Source of the DNA: Gluconacetobacter takamatsuzukensis
Lineage (GTDB): Bacteria > Pseudomonadota > Alphaproteobacteria > Acetobacterales > Acetobacteraceae
Assembly (NCBI RefSeq): GCF_014174275.1
Contig: NZ_JABEQK010000002.1
Coordinates: 1-64,000, forward strand
Length of the DNA stretch: 64,000 nucleotides
Reading direction: 5' to 3'
This document shows, one piece after another, positions 54,939 through 63,599 of the stretch (position 1 is its first letter; the number at the start of each line of letters is the position of its first letter). Below the pieces are notes generated by a model. The model searched no databases. It worked only from the letters and a program-made list of their open reading frames with translations, and was not told where the DNA came from. The position numbers and the translations under genes are program-made.

Positions 54939-56294
54939 TCAGAAACTGTCGCCGGTGGCCCGACCATTCTCCGCGCCCGGCAGCGCGATGGCGCCACCAA
55001 CAAACAATACCGCGATCCCCAGCGCGACCGGGTGGAAAACCCCCATCAGGACCAGCGCGCCGGACGCCGCGAGCAGCGCGAAGGCGGGGACGTAGGGAAA
55101 GCCCGGCACCTTCCACACCAGATGCGCGCTGCCGTCGCGGCGGCGGAGCCTGAACAGGCTGGCCATGGTCAGCACATAGACGATCAGCGCGCCGAACACC
55201 GACAGCGTGACCAGCGAGGCCGTCAGCGACTGGCCGCCGAAGCTGGCGAAATCGTCGCAGAGAATGGCGATGATGCCGATCGCACCCCCGGCGAGCGTCG
55301 CGACCCAGGGCGTGCCGAGGCGGGGGTGGCGGTGGGCGAGCAGGCGGGGCAGGCCGCCGTCGCGCGCCAGGGCGTAGATCTGCCGCGAATAGCCCATGAT
55401 GATGCCGTGCAGCGAGGCGATCAGCCCGAACAGGCCCAGCCACACCAGCATGTGGACGTAGCCGCTATGCGGGCCGACGACGATGCGCATGGCCTGCGGC
55501 AGCGGGTCGTTGCGGTCGGCCAGGGCGCGCCAGTCGCCCACCCCGCCCGCCAGCACCATCACGCCCAGCGCGAGGGCGACCAGCGTGAAGATCGACGCGA
55601 CATAGGCCAGCGGCAGGGTGCGGTGCGGGTCGCGCGCTTCCTCGGCCGTCAGGGCCACGCCCTCGATGGCGAGGAAGAACCAGATCGCGAACGGCACCGA
55701 GCGCGCGATGCCGCCGAAGGCCGCGAGGGAGACCTGCCCGCTGCCCGCCCAGCCGCCATCGGTGAAGCGTGCCATCGAAAAGCCGGGCCAGACGACGACC
55801 ATGAAGATGAGCAGTTCGATGATCGCCGCCACCGTCACGAACAGTTCGAACCGCGCGGCAAGGTGCACGCCTGCGATATTGAGCGCCATGAACGCACAGA
55901 ACGCGCCCGCCGCCGCCATGGTCGGGGAGAGCCACGGATATTGCACATGCAGGTAGGCGCCGATGGCCAGCGCGATGGCGGGCGGCGCGAAGACGAATTC
56001 CATGACCGAGGCGATGCCCGCGATCAGCCCCGCCCGCCGCCCGAACGCGGCGGTGACATACACGAACGGGCCGCCCGCGCGCGGCATGGCGGTCGTCAGT
56101 TCGGTATAGGAGAAGATCAGCGACAGGTACATCAGCGCGACGGCGAGGGTCGCCACCAGGAAGCCGAGCGTGCCGGCGCTGGCCCAGCCGTAGCTCCAGC
56201 CGAAATACTCGCCCGAGATGACCAGGCCGACCGCGATGGACCAGAGATGGATGACGCCCAGATGGCGGGGCAGCGCGTCGGGCTGGGTGGTCAT
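54939..56294 (-). CDS. eat: Ethanolamine permease (APC family)
   Basis: The 451-residue protein has about 12 membrane spans and the ethanolamine permease start (HLGVIHLWSIAVGLVISGEYFGWSYGW). It should import ethanolamine with a cation. Its start overlaps the eutC stop by four bases, so it belongs to the eutB-eutC-permease operon. The convergent phytochrome gene ends 43 bases beyond its stop. Confidence 0.92.
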   Translation of the reverse strand: MTTQPDALPRHLGVIHLWSIAVGLVISGEYFGWSYGWASAGTLGFLVATLAVALMYLSLIFSYTELTTAMPRAGGPFVYVTAAFGRRAGLIAGIASVMEFVFAPPAIALAIGAYLHVQYPWLSPTMAAAGAFCAFMALNIAGVHLAARFELFVTVAAIIELLIFMVVVWPGFSMARFTDGGWAGSGQVSLAAFGGIARSVPFAIWFFLAIEGVALTAEEARDPHRTLPLAYVASIFTLVALALGVMVLAGGVGDWRALADRNDPLPQAMRIVVGPHSGYVHMLVWLGLFGLIASLHGIIMGYSRQIYALARDGGLPRLLAHRHPRLGTPWVATLAGGAIGIIAILCDDFASFGGQSLTASLVTLSVFGALIVYVLTMASLFRLRRRDGSAHLVWKVPGFPYVPAFALLAASGALVLMGVFHPVALGIAVLFVGGAIALPGAENGRATGDSF

Positions 56295-57043
56295 GGCGCG
56301 GGGGGCGGCAGATGGGCCGTCATGCTGTCATCCTTGAGGGCGATGCCGCTGCGCCCCAGCGTGCGCGCGCCGCGCAGCAGCCAGGCGAGGCGGAAGGCGG
56401 CTTCGTCATGCGTCATGCCGCCATGGGCATGGATGTTGGAGAGGCAGTTGCGTTCGGAATCCATGCGGCCGACCTTCGGGTCCCATGTCAGGTAGAGGCT
56501 GAGGCTGTCGGCGGCGCTGAGGCCCGGCCGCTCGCCGATCATCATGACGACGCAGCGCGCGCCGAGCAGCGCGCCGATCTCGTCGCCCAGCGCCACGCGC
56601 GCATTGTGCGCGACGATGACGGGGCCGATGGACCATTCCGGCAGGGCGGCCCGCGCGGCCTCCAGCACGCCGGGCGCCTGGCGGGCCGCCGCCAGTGCCG
56701 ACAGCCCGTCGGCGATGACGAACGCGACGTCGCAGGGCGCGTGCGGCAGGCGCGCGGCATCCTGCGCGCATAGCCGGCGCCCCAGATCCGGGCGGCGCAC
56801 GAAAATGCCGCGATCGGGCGCGCGGCTGCGCACTTCGATGAACGGTTCGGGCAGGGAAAGCCGCGCGGGGTCCAGCGTCGCGTGGACGGCCCGGCGGGCC
56901 GCCGCGTGCGCCGCCTGCAAGGCGCGCACATCCGCCCCCGCCAGCGCGTCGCCCGCCCGGCCCAGGCCGATGCGGGCATGCGTCAGGCCCCGCAGCGCGG
57001 CCCAGGGATCGCGCGGCAGGTCGGGCGCGCGGGTATCAGTCAC
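56291..57043 (-). CDS. eutC: Ethanolamine ammonia-lyase small subunit
   Basis: EutC is the small subunit of the adenosylcobalamin-dependent lyase that turns ethanolamine into acetaldehyde and ammonia. The 250-residue product shows the family GRAGDAL, IADGLSA, VMMIGERPGLSAADSLSLYLTW and ERNCLSNIH motifs, and lacks the long N-terminal targeting extension used for microcompartments in enteric bacteria. It overlaps eutB by eight bases and the permease gene by four. Confidence 0.95.
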   Translation of the reverse strand: MTDTRAPDLPRDPWAALRGLTHARIGLGRAGDALAGADVRALQAAHAAARRAVHATLDPARLSLPEPFIEVRSRAPDRGIFVRRPDLGRRLCAQDAARLPHAPCDVAFVIADGLSALAAARQAPGVLEAARAALPEWSIGPVIVAHNARVALGDEIGALLGARCVVMMIGERPGLSAADSLSLYLTWDPKVGRMDSERNCLSNIHAHGGMTHDEAAFRLAWLLRGARTLGRSGIALKDDSMTAHLPPPAP

Positions 57044-58418
57044 GCGGGTCCATGAATCCGGGCAGGGAGAGGGGGGCGTTGGCGTTCACGCGGCGCCGGC
57101 CGTCCAGCAGGGCCATCCGTTCCAGCCAATGTTCGAATTCGGGGGCCGGGGCGGCGTCGTAGACGGAGCGGAGGGTCAGGATGTCGTGGTAGGACAGGCT
57201 CTGGTAATTCAGCATCACGTCATCCCCTCCCGGAACGGCGATCAGGAAATTCACCCCTGCCGCCGCCAGCAGCATCATCAGATCGTCGCTATCGTCCTGG
57301 TCGGCTTCCGCATGGTTGGTGTAGCAGACGTCGCAGCCCATCGGCAGGCCCATCAGTTTGCCGCAGAAATGATCTTCCAGGCCAGCCCGAATGATCTGCT
57401 TGCCGTCATAAAGATATTCGGGGCCGATGAATCCCACCACCGTATTGACCAGTAGCGGCGCGTATTCGCGCGCCACGGCATAGGCGCGGACTTCCAGCGT
57501 CTGCTGGTCGACCCCGAAATGGGCGTCGGCCGAAATCGCCGCGCCCTGCCCGGTCTCGAAATACATCACGTTCTCGCCCACGCTGCCGCGCCGCAGGCTG
57601 CGTGCCGCCTGATGGGCCTCGTCCAGCAGGGCCAGCGAGACGCCGAAGCTTTCGTTGGCGCGCTGGGTGCCGGCGATCGACTGGAAGACCAGGTCGACCG
57701 GTGCCCCGCGCGCGATCATCGCCAGCGTGTTGGTGATGTGGGTCAGCACGCAGCTCTGGGTCGGGATGTCGTAGCGTTGGCGGACCTCGTCGAGCATCCG
57801 CACCAGCACCATGCCGGTCTCGATGGAATCGGTGGCCGGGTTGATGCCCAGCACCGCGTCGCCCGCGCCCAGCAGCAGCCCGTCCAGCAGCGCGGCGGCG
57901 ATGCCGCGCGCATCGTCGGTCGGGTGATTGGGCTGGAGGCGCGAGCCCAGGCGCCCCTTCAGCCCCTGCGTGTTGCGGAAGGCGGTGACGACACGCACCT
58001 TGCGGGCGACCGCGATCAGGTCCTGGTTGCGCATCAGCTTGCTGACCGCCGACACCATTTCCGGCGTCAGGCCGCGCGCGATCGCCGCCAGCGCGCCCGC
58101 GTCGGCCTCGTGCCCCAGCAGCCAGTCGCGCCATTGGCCGACCGTCATGTGCGCGATCGGCGCGAAGGCAGCCGCGTCGTGCCGTTCGACGACCAGCCGG
58201 GTGACGTCGCACTGTTCGAAGGGGATGACGGATTCGCTGAGGAAGGCCCGCAGCGGCAGGTTGGCCAGGGCCTCGCGCGCCGCCACCCGTTCCACCGGGT
58301 CGGCGGCTGCCACGCCGATCAGTTCGTCGCCCGAGCGCAGTGGCGAGGCCCGGGCCAGCAGGGTGCGCAGATCGTCGAACCGGTAGCGTTCGCCCTGGAG
58401 GGTCGCGTGAAACACCAT
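57036..58418 (-). CDS. eutB: Ethanolamine ammonia-lyase large subunit
   Basis: EutB carries the active site for the B12 radical reaction. The 460-residue length is standard. Recognised stretches are MVSAVSKLMRNQDL, NTQGLKGRLGSRLQPNHP, LGINPATDS and GLPMGCDVCYTNHAEADQDD. It is the first gene of the operon eutB-eutC-permease, transcribed leftward; no shell-protein, EutR or aldehyde dehydrogenase gene is adjacent, so acetaldehyde must be handled elsewhere. A small AGGGCG/CGCCCT hairpin (58454-58468) lies in its leader. Confidence 0.96.
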   Translation of the reverse strand: MVFHATLQGERYRFDDLRTLLARASPLRSGDELIGVAAADPVERVAAREALANLPLRAFLSESVIPFEQCDVTRLVVERHDAAAFAPIAHMTVGQWRDWLLGHEADAGALAAIARGLTPEMVSAVSKLMRNQDLIAVARKVRVVTAFRNTQGLKGRLGSRLQPNHPTDDARGIAAALLDGLLLGAGDAVLGINPATDSIETGMVLVRMLDEVRQRYDIPTQSCVLTHITNTLAMIARGAPVDLVFQSIAGTQRANESFGVSLALLDEAHQAARSLRRGSVGENVMYFETGQGAAISADAHFGVDQQTLEVRAYAVAREYAPLLVNTVVGFIGPEYLYDGKQIIRAGLEDHFCGKLMGLPMGCDVCYTNHAEADQDDSDDLMMLLAAAGVNFLIAVPGGDDVMLNYQSLSYHDILTLRSVYDAAPAPEFEHWLERMALLDGRRRVNANAPLSLPGFMDPRD

Positions 58419-58648
58419 GGGGCCGTCCGTCGTCGAGAGGTCCGGAATCCGACAGGGCGTAGCGCCCTCTTATATTTGTGTAAGCGGCCTGCCCCCGGGG
58501 CGGCAAGCGCCGTATTCCGCCGCTTCGGCCGCGCGGCCCTTCCTGTGGGGGGAAGGAATGTGATAAGTCGCAGCGCACCTGGCGCCTGGACGCGGCCCTG
58601 GCGGCCCTGCCGCCACCGCATGGGGGCGCGCTTGTAGCCGGAGTTCGC

Positions 58649-59371
58649 ATGACCGCCCCATTTCAGGATACGACGACCCCAGAGATGTCGCAGGACACGA
58701 AGCTGGTCCTCGCCCTGCCCAAGGGACGCATCCTGAAGGCCGCCGCCCCGCTGCTGGCCGGCGCCGGCATCCTGCCCGCCCCGGACTGCCTGGACGAGGG
58801 CAGCCGCCGCCTGCGCTTTCCCACCGACGACCCGGCGCTGGACGTGGTGCGCGTGCGCTCGTTCGACGTCGCGACCTTCGTCGCCTTCGGCGGCGCGCAG
58901 CTGGGCATCTGCGGCGCCGACGTGCTGATGGAATTCGACTATCCCGAGATCTACGCGCCGCTGGACCTGCGCATCGGCGCCTGCCGGGTTTCGGTCGCGC
59001 GGCCCAAGGGCCAGGGGGAAGGCGACAATCCCGCCCGCTGGTCGCGGGTGCGGGTGGCCACCAAATATCCGGCCATCACCCGCCGCCATTTCGCGGCGCG
59101 CGGCATCAATGCCGACATCGTGCACCTGCATGGCGCGATGGAACTGGCCCCGGTGCTGGACCTGTCGCACCTGATCGTGGACCTGGTCGATACCGGCTCT
59201 ACCCTGCGTGCCAACGGGCTGGAGGAAACCGAGACGATCGCCACCGTCACCAGCCGGCTGATCGTCAACCGCACGGCGCTGAAGACCCAGCCGGAACGGA
59301 TCGGCGCGCTGATCGCGCGCTTCCGCCAGGCGCTGGCCGCGCCCGCCACCGCCGAGACCCTGCCCGCATGA
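58649..59371 (+). CDS. hisG: ATP phosphoribosyltransferase, short form
   Basis: HisG condenses ATP and PRPP, the first step of histidine synthesis. At 240 residues this is the short form (LALPKGRILKAAAPLL, then GICGADVLME and DLVDTGSTLRANGL), which lacks the regulatory C-terminal domain and normally needs HisZ; no hisZ lies in this window. The start at 58649 follows GGAG by seven bases; 58685 is in frame. It overlaps hisD by four bases. Confidence 0.95.
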   Translation: MTAPFQDTTTPEMSQDTKLVLALPKGRILKAAAPLLAGAGILPAPDCLDEGSRRLRFPTDDPALDVVRVRSFDVATFVAFGGAQLGICGADVLMEFDYPEIYAPLDLRIGACRVSVARPKGQGEGDNPARWSRVRVATKYPAITRRHFAARGINADIVHLHGAMELAPVLDLSHLIVDLVDTGSTLRANGLEETETIATVTSRLIVNRTALKTQPERIGALIARFRQALAAPATAETLPA

Positions 59372-60681
59372 AACACCTGAACAGCACCCAGCCCGATTTC
59401 CGCGCCGCCTTCGCCCGCCTGCTGGCCGACCGCGAGGGCGATACCGCCCGCGTCGACGCGCCCGTGGCCGAGATCCTGGCCCGGGTGCGGGCCGAGGGCG
59501 ATGCGGCCCTGTGCGCCTATACCGAGCGGTTCGACCGCATGCCCATCACGCCCGACCGGCTGCGCGTGACCGAGGCCGAGATTGCCGAGGCCTGCGCCCG
59601 GGTGCCGGACGACCTGTTGCAGGCGCTGGACCTGGCCGCCACGCGCATCGAATCCTTCCATCGCGCCCAGATGCCCGCCGACCTGCGCTATACCGACGCC
59701 GACGGGGTGGAACTGGGCATGCGCTGGACGCCGCTGGATGCGGTGGGGCTGTACGTGCCCGGCGGCACGGCGGCCTATCCGTCCTCGGTGCTGATGAACG
59801 CGGTGCCGGCGCGGGTGGCGGGCGTGCCCCGGCTGGCCATGTGCGTGCCCACGCCCGACGGCGTGCTGAACCCGCTGGTGCTGGCCGCCGCCCGCCGGGC
59901 CGGCGTCAGCGAGATCTATCGCGTCGGCGGGGCGCAGGCCGTGGGGGCGCTGGCCTATGGCACCGCCACCATCCGGCCGGTGGACCGCGTGGTGGGCCCG
60001 GGCAATGCCTATGTGGCCGAGGCCAAGCGCCAGGTCTTCGGCCGGGTGGGCATCGACAGCATCGCCGGCCCCTCCGAGGTCGTGGTGGTGGCCGATGCCG
60101 GCGCCGATCCGCGCATCGTGGCGCTGGACCTGCTGGCGCAGGCCGAGCATGACGCGCTGGCCCAGTCGATCCTGATCACCACCGATGCCGCCCTGGCCGA
60201 CCGGGTGGCCGAGGCGGTGGAGGCCGAGCTGCGCACCCTGCCGCGCGCGGCCATCGCCGGTGCAAGCTGGGCCGCGCATGGTGCCGTCATCGTGGTGCGC
60301 GACCTGGACGAGGCCGCGTCGCTGATCAACGAGATCGCGCCCGAGCATCTGGAACTGCTGCTGGCCGAGCCCGAGGCGCTGTTCGGGCGCGTGCGCCATG
60401 CCGGCGCGGTGTTCCTGGGCTACCAGTGCGCCGAGGCGATCGGCGATTATGTGGGCGGCCCCAACCATGTGCTGCCGACCAGCCGGACGGCGCGCTTTGC
60501 CTCCGGCCTGTCGGTGTTCGACTTCCTGAAACGCACCACGTTCATCGGTGCGGGGCCCGACGCGCTACGGCGGATCGGCCCGGCGGCGGTGGCCCTGGCG
60601 CGGGCCGAAGGGCTGGACGCGCATGCGCTGAGCGTGTCGGCCCGGCTGGACGCGCAGGGCTCGGGCGCGGACAAAGCTTGA
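59368..60681 (+). CDS. hisD: Histidinol dehydrogenase
   Basis: HisD carries out the last two steps of histidine synthesis (histidinol to histidine with 2 NAD+). The 437-residue zinc enzyme shows [43 protein letters not shown] and [10 protein letters not shown], which hold the catalytic His and Glu and the zinc ligands. The start overlaps hisG (ATGA). Confidence 0.96.
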   Translation: MKHLNSTQPDFRAAFARLLADREGDTARVDAPVAEILARVRAEGDAALCAYTERFDRMPITPDRLRVTEAEIAEACARVPDDLLQALDLAATRIESFHRAQMPADLRYTDADGVELGMRWTPLDAVGLYVPGGTAAYPSSVLMNAVPARVAGVPRLAMCVPTPDGVLNPLVLAAARRAGVSEIYRVGGAQAVGALAYGTATIRPVDRVVGPGNAYVAEAKRQVFGRVGIDSIAGPSEVVVVADAGADPRIVALDLLAQAEHDALAQSILITTDAALADRVAEAVEAELRTLPRAAIAGASWAAHGAVIVVRDLDEAASLINEIAPEHLELLLAEPEALFGRVRHAGAVFLGYQCAEAIGDYVGGPNHVLPTSRTARFASGLSVFDFLKRTTFIGAGPDALRRIGPAAVALARAEGLDAHALSVSARLDAQGSGADKA

Positions 60682-60734
60682 CCGCGGCCCCGACAGACCG
60701 CACATATCCGCCTGCATTTCATCCGCCCGGAAGC

Positions 60735-60759
60735 TGGACCGTCCCGATAGGGCGGTCCA
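60735..60759 (+). terminator. Hairpin between hisD and infA
   Basis: TGGACCG-T-CCC and GGG-CGGTCCA pair across a GATA loop with one bulged T. The hairpin lies 54 bases after the hisD stop and 65 bases before infA. It lacks a T-run, so its strength as a terminator is uncertain. Confidence 0.5.
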
Positions 60760-60823
60760 GCGTCCATGCCTGCTTCCCGACTTCCGGCCCGATGCCGGCC
60801 AACCAGCACGATCGAAGGATACA

Positions 60824-61042
60824 ATGTCGAAAGAAGACATGATCGAATTCAGCGGTACGGTCACCGAACTGCTGCCCAATGCCATGTTCCGCGTGAAGCT
60901 CGATAACGAGCACATGATCCTGGCCCACACCAGCGGCAAGATGCGCAAGAACCGCATCCGCGTGCTGGCCGGTGACCGGGTGAACGTCGAGATGACCCCG
61001 TACGATCTCACCAAGGGTCGCATCACGTTCCGCTTCAAGTAA
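60824..61042 (+). CDS. infA: Translation initiation factor IF-1
   Basis: IF-1 (72 residues, an OB fold) binds the A site of the 30S subunit during initiation. The sequence [26 protein letters not shown] is followed by the usual [33 protein letters not shown] core, with no gaps; only short parts are given here as markers. An AAGGAT site precedes the ATG. maf follows by 11 bases in one operon. Confidence 0.97.
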   Translation: MSKEDMIEFSGTVTELLPNAMFRVKLDNEHMILAHTSGKMRKNRIRVLAGDRVNVEMTPYDLTKGRITFRFK

Positions 61043-61053
61043 GGCACCCGCCC

Positions 61054-61665
61054 GTGTCCGACCGTGCCACGGGACCAGGGTTGATCCTGGCTTCCGCCTC
61101 GCCTCGCCGGCGCGACCTGCTGGCGCAGATCGGACTGGTGCCCCGGCGGATCGTCGCCGCCGACCTCGACGAACGCCCCCTGGATGGCGAACTGCCCCGC
61201 CCCTACGCCGAACGCCTGGCGCGGGAGAAGGCGGCGCATGTCGCATCGCTGCTCGACGAACCCGCGCTGGTGCTGGGCGCCGACACCGTGGTCGCGCTGG
61301 GACGGCGCATCCTGCCCAAGGCCGAGGACCGGGATACCGCCCGGCGCTGCCTCTCCATGCTGTCGGGCCGGCGCCATAACGTGCTGACCGCCATCGCCCT
61401 GCGCCCGACCGCCGCGTGGGCCGACGGGCGGGCCTGCGAGCGCACGGTCGTCAGCACCGTCACCTTCGCCCGGCTGACCGAGCGGCAGATCGAGGCGCTG
61501 CTCGATGCCGGGGACTGGGAGGGCAAGGCCGGCGGCTATGCCCTGCAGGGCCATGCGGCGTCGCATATCCGCTTCGTGTCGGGCTCGCCCTCCGCCGTAA
61601 TCGGCCTGCCGCTGTTCGAGGTCGCGCAATTGCTGCGCGGCCAGAAAGGGGCCTGGCTGCCGTGA
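61054..61665 (+). CDS. maf: Maf-like nucleotide pyrophosphatase
   Basis: Maf proteins hydrolyse non-standard or modified nucleoside triphosphates and affect septum formation. The 203-residue product has the P-loop-like start LILASASPRRRDLL, the GADTVV motif (catalytic D) and GKAGGYALQG. The start is GTG at 61054, 11 bases after infA. The next gene begins inside its stop (GTGA). Confidence 0.93.
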   Translation: MSDRATGPGLILASASPRRRDLLAQIGLVPRRIVAADLDERPLDGELPRPYAERLAREKAAHVASLLDEPALVLGADTVVALGRRILPKAEDRDTARRCLSMLSGRRHNVLTAIALRPTAAWADGRACERTVVSTVTFARLTERQIEALLDAGDWEGKAGGYALQGHAASHIRFVSGSPSAVIGLPLFEVAQLLRGQKGAWLP

Positions 61666-62777
61666 CGGCGCGGATCCTCGCCGCCAGCGCGCCGGGCGAG
61701 ATCCGCATCGCGGTCATCGATGCCGCCGGCCTGCGCGATTATGCGCTGTGGCGGCCGGGCTGGCCCGACGGCGTGGGCGACCTGCATCGCGGCCGCGCGG
61801 GCGCGCGGCTGGTGGCCATGGGCGGCACCTTCATCGACCTTGCCGACGGGGCCTCGGGCTTCCTGCCCGACTCGGCGGCACCGGGACCGCTGGCCGAGGG
61901 CGACCCGGTACTGGTGCGGATCGTGCGCGCCCCGCAGGACGGCAAGGGCGCCCGCCTGGCCGCGACCGGTCTCCTGCTACCCGAGGGCCAGACCCTCGCC
62001 GGGCCGCCCGCCCTGCTGGCGCGCGGCCCCACCCCGCTGGAGGCGCTGGCCGCCGCGTGGCCCGCCGCGCCGATCGTGATCGACGATATCGCGCTCGGCG
62101 CCCGCCTGCCCGCCGGGCTGCGCGGCCGGGTGCAGCGCGAACGCCGGGCCTTCGACGCCGGGACCGAGGCCGCCTGCGCGGCGCTGGCCGACCCGTCGGT
62201 GACGCTGCCGGGGGGCATGCGGGCCACGATCACCCCCACGCCGGCGCTGGTGGCCATCGACATGGATGGCGGAGCCGCCAGCACCGACCGGCGTGCCAAG
62301 CAGACGGCGCAGTTCGCCGCCAATCGCGACGCCCTGCCGGCCCTGCTGCACCAGATCCGCCTGCGCAACCTCTCGGGCGCCATCGTGATCGACGTCGCGG
62401 GGCTGGCCATCCGCAAGCGCCCGGCCCTGCGCGAGACGATCGAGGCCGCGCTGGCGCAGGACCCGCTGCGGCCGCGCTTCCTCGGCTTCAGCGCGCTCGG
62501 GCTGGCGGAAATCATGCGCCCGCGCATCCGGCCGCCGCTGCATGCGCTATTGTCGGACGCGCCGGGCCATATGCTGCGGATGCTCGACGACTGGTCGCGC
62601 CAGGTCGCGGGCCAGCCGGGCCGGGTGCCGGGCCTGCGCGTGGGCACCGACCTGGCCCGCGCGCTGGAGCACGATCCGGGCGCCGTGGCCGACACCGCCC
62701 AGCGATCCGGCCACCAGCCGGGCTGGCGGCTGGACCCGTCCCTGTCCCCTTTGAGCTGGATGCTCGACCATGCCTGA
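61662..62777 (+). CDS. Ribonuclease E/G-like protein (short form)
   Basis: The 371-residue product is related to RNase E/G: an S1-like [17 protein letters not shown], and the metal-site region [10 protein letters not shown] followed by [10 protein letters not shown] with the paired Asp residues. It is shorter than RNase G and lacks the long C-terminal scaffold of RNase E, so it may be a divergent third family member common in alphaproteobacteria next to maf. The GTG start overlaps the maf stop. yacG overlaps its end by eight bases. Confidence 0.82.
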   Translation: MTARILAASAPGEIRIAVIDAAGLRDYALWRPGWPDGVGDLHRGRAGARLVAMGGTFIDLADGASGFLPDSAAPGPLAEGDPVLVRIVRAPQDGKGARLAATGLLLPEGQTLAGPPALLARGPTPLEALAAAWPAAPIVIDDIALGARLPAGLRGRVQRERRAFDAGTEAACAALADPSVTLPGGMRATITPTPALVAIDMDGGAASTDRRAKQTAQFAANRDALPALLHQIRLRNLSGAIVIDVAGLAIRKRPALRETIEAALAQDPLRPRFLGFSALGLAEIMRPRIRPPLHALLSDAPGHMLRMLDDWSRQVAGQPGRVPGLRVGTDLARALEHDPGAVADTAQRSGHQPGWRLDPSLSPLSWMLDHA

Positions 62778-63000
62778 CCGCCCCACCCAGACCTCCTCGC
62801 CCACGCGCCTGCCCCCCTGCCCGATCTGCGGCCGGCCGGGCGAGACGGCGTTCCGCCCCTTCTGCTCGAAACGATGCAGCGACATCGACCTGGGCCGCTG
62901 GTTCTCGGAAAGCTACCGGGTGCCCGACCGGAACGAGGACGGACAAAACTTCGACGAAAACGATCCGAGACGGGTTGATCCCGACGAAGAGGTGGGATAG
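62770..63000 (+). CDS. yacG: DNA gyrase inhibitor YacG (zinc protein)
   Basis: YacG is a small zinc protein that binds gyrase subunit B and blocks DNA binding. The 76-residue product holds the four zinc Cys as C17-P-I-C20 and C32-S-K-R-C36, then [16 protein letters not shown] typical of the family. It overlaps the RNase gene and is the last gene of the infA-maf-rng-yacG run. tRNA-Phe begins 59 bases later. Confidence 0.93.
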   Translation: MPDRPTQTSSPTRLPPCPICGRPGETAFRPFCSKRCSDIDLGRWFSESYRVPDRNEDGQNFDENDPRRVDPDEEVG

Positions 63001-63059
63001 ATCACACCCCCACGGCGGCACGATCCCGATCGCACCGCCCGCGCCGGTCACGGCCCGGT

Positions 63060-63135
63060 GCCCAAGTAGCTCAGTTGGTAGAGCATGCGACTGAAAATCG
63101 CAGTGTCGGTGGTTCGATTCCGCCCTTGGGCACCA
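63060..63135 (+). tRNA. tRNA-Phe (GAA)
   Basis: The 76-base sequence folds as a cloverleaf with acceptor stem GCCCAAG/CTTGGGC, D arm AGCTCAGTTGGTAGAGC, anticodon loop CTGAAAA (anticodon GAA), T loop GGTTCGATTCC and an encoded 3' ACCA. Its 3' end is a frequent integration site for islands, and the DNA beyond it changes composition. Confidence 0.97.
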
Positions 63136-63446
63136 TTTCTTTCTTAAAAATCGAATACTCAGTTCGACGGGTGCTTTTTTGGCACGTTGAAGAACGCTAA
63201 CACACCTTAGCACACCCGTTTCGGGCATCGCGCTATGGACATTTATTTCAATGGGTTAGCGAAAATTCCAAAATCGACTAGCACAGTTTCAACACCTGAC
63301 CGAGCATTATAGACATCAAGCTCCCCTGAGCCGGAAGGTGGCGAGCACCTGACCATTCGGACACAGGAGGGCTACTCGATCTTCAATGACTCTGCCCGAT
63401 GAAATGCCCTCGATTTGAAGTAAGGTCTGTCCATTCGAGACGGACG
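63136..63446. other. AT-richer DNA downstream of tRNA-Phe
   Basis: No gene was recognised in these 311 bases. The part up to about 63320 is clearly poorer in GC than the chromosome to the left. It has a near-direct repeat TAACACACC/TAGCACACC (63198-63206 and 63208-63216) and a further TAGCACA at 63279. This looks like the end of an integrated element beside the tRNA, but no integrase is in view. Confidence 0.45.
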
Positions 63447-63599
63447 ATGACCTGGCGCTTGAAATACGGCGGGATGGAGGTATCGAAAGCGCGGCGGCTC
63501 AAGGCTCTTGAAGAAGAGAACGCAAATCTGAAGCGCCTCCTGGCGGAGAGCGTGATGGACGTCTCGACGCTGAAGGACCTGCTGGCAAAAAACTCGTGA
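63447..63599 (+). pseudogene. IS3 OrfA fragment
   Basis: The frame from 63447 gives MTWRLKYGGMEVS, then ARRLKALEEENANLKRLLAES, the leucine-zipper half of IS3 OrfA (given in two parts). The first 40 or so residues with the DNA-binding helix-turn-helix are absent. The frame can be read back to 63399, but that part does not resemble OrfA. Confidence 0.8.
63587..63593 (+). other. Programmed -1 frameshift site of IS3 element
   Basis: The heptamer A-AAA-AAC near the end of OrfA is the classic slippery site for -1 frameshifting. OrfB is in the -1 frame and its overlap begins at 63596, so an OrfAB fusion would have been made here when the element was intact. Confidence 0.7.
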
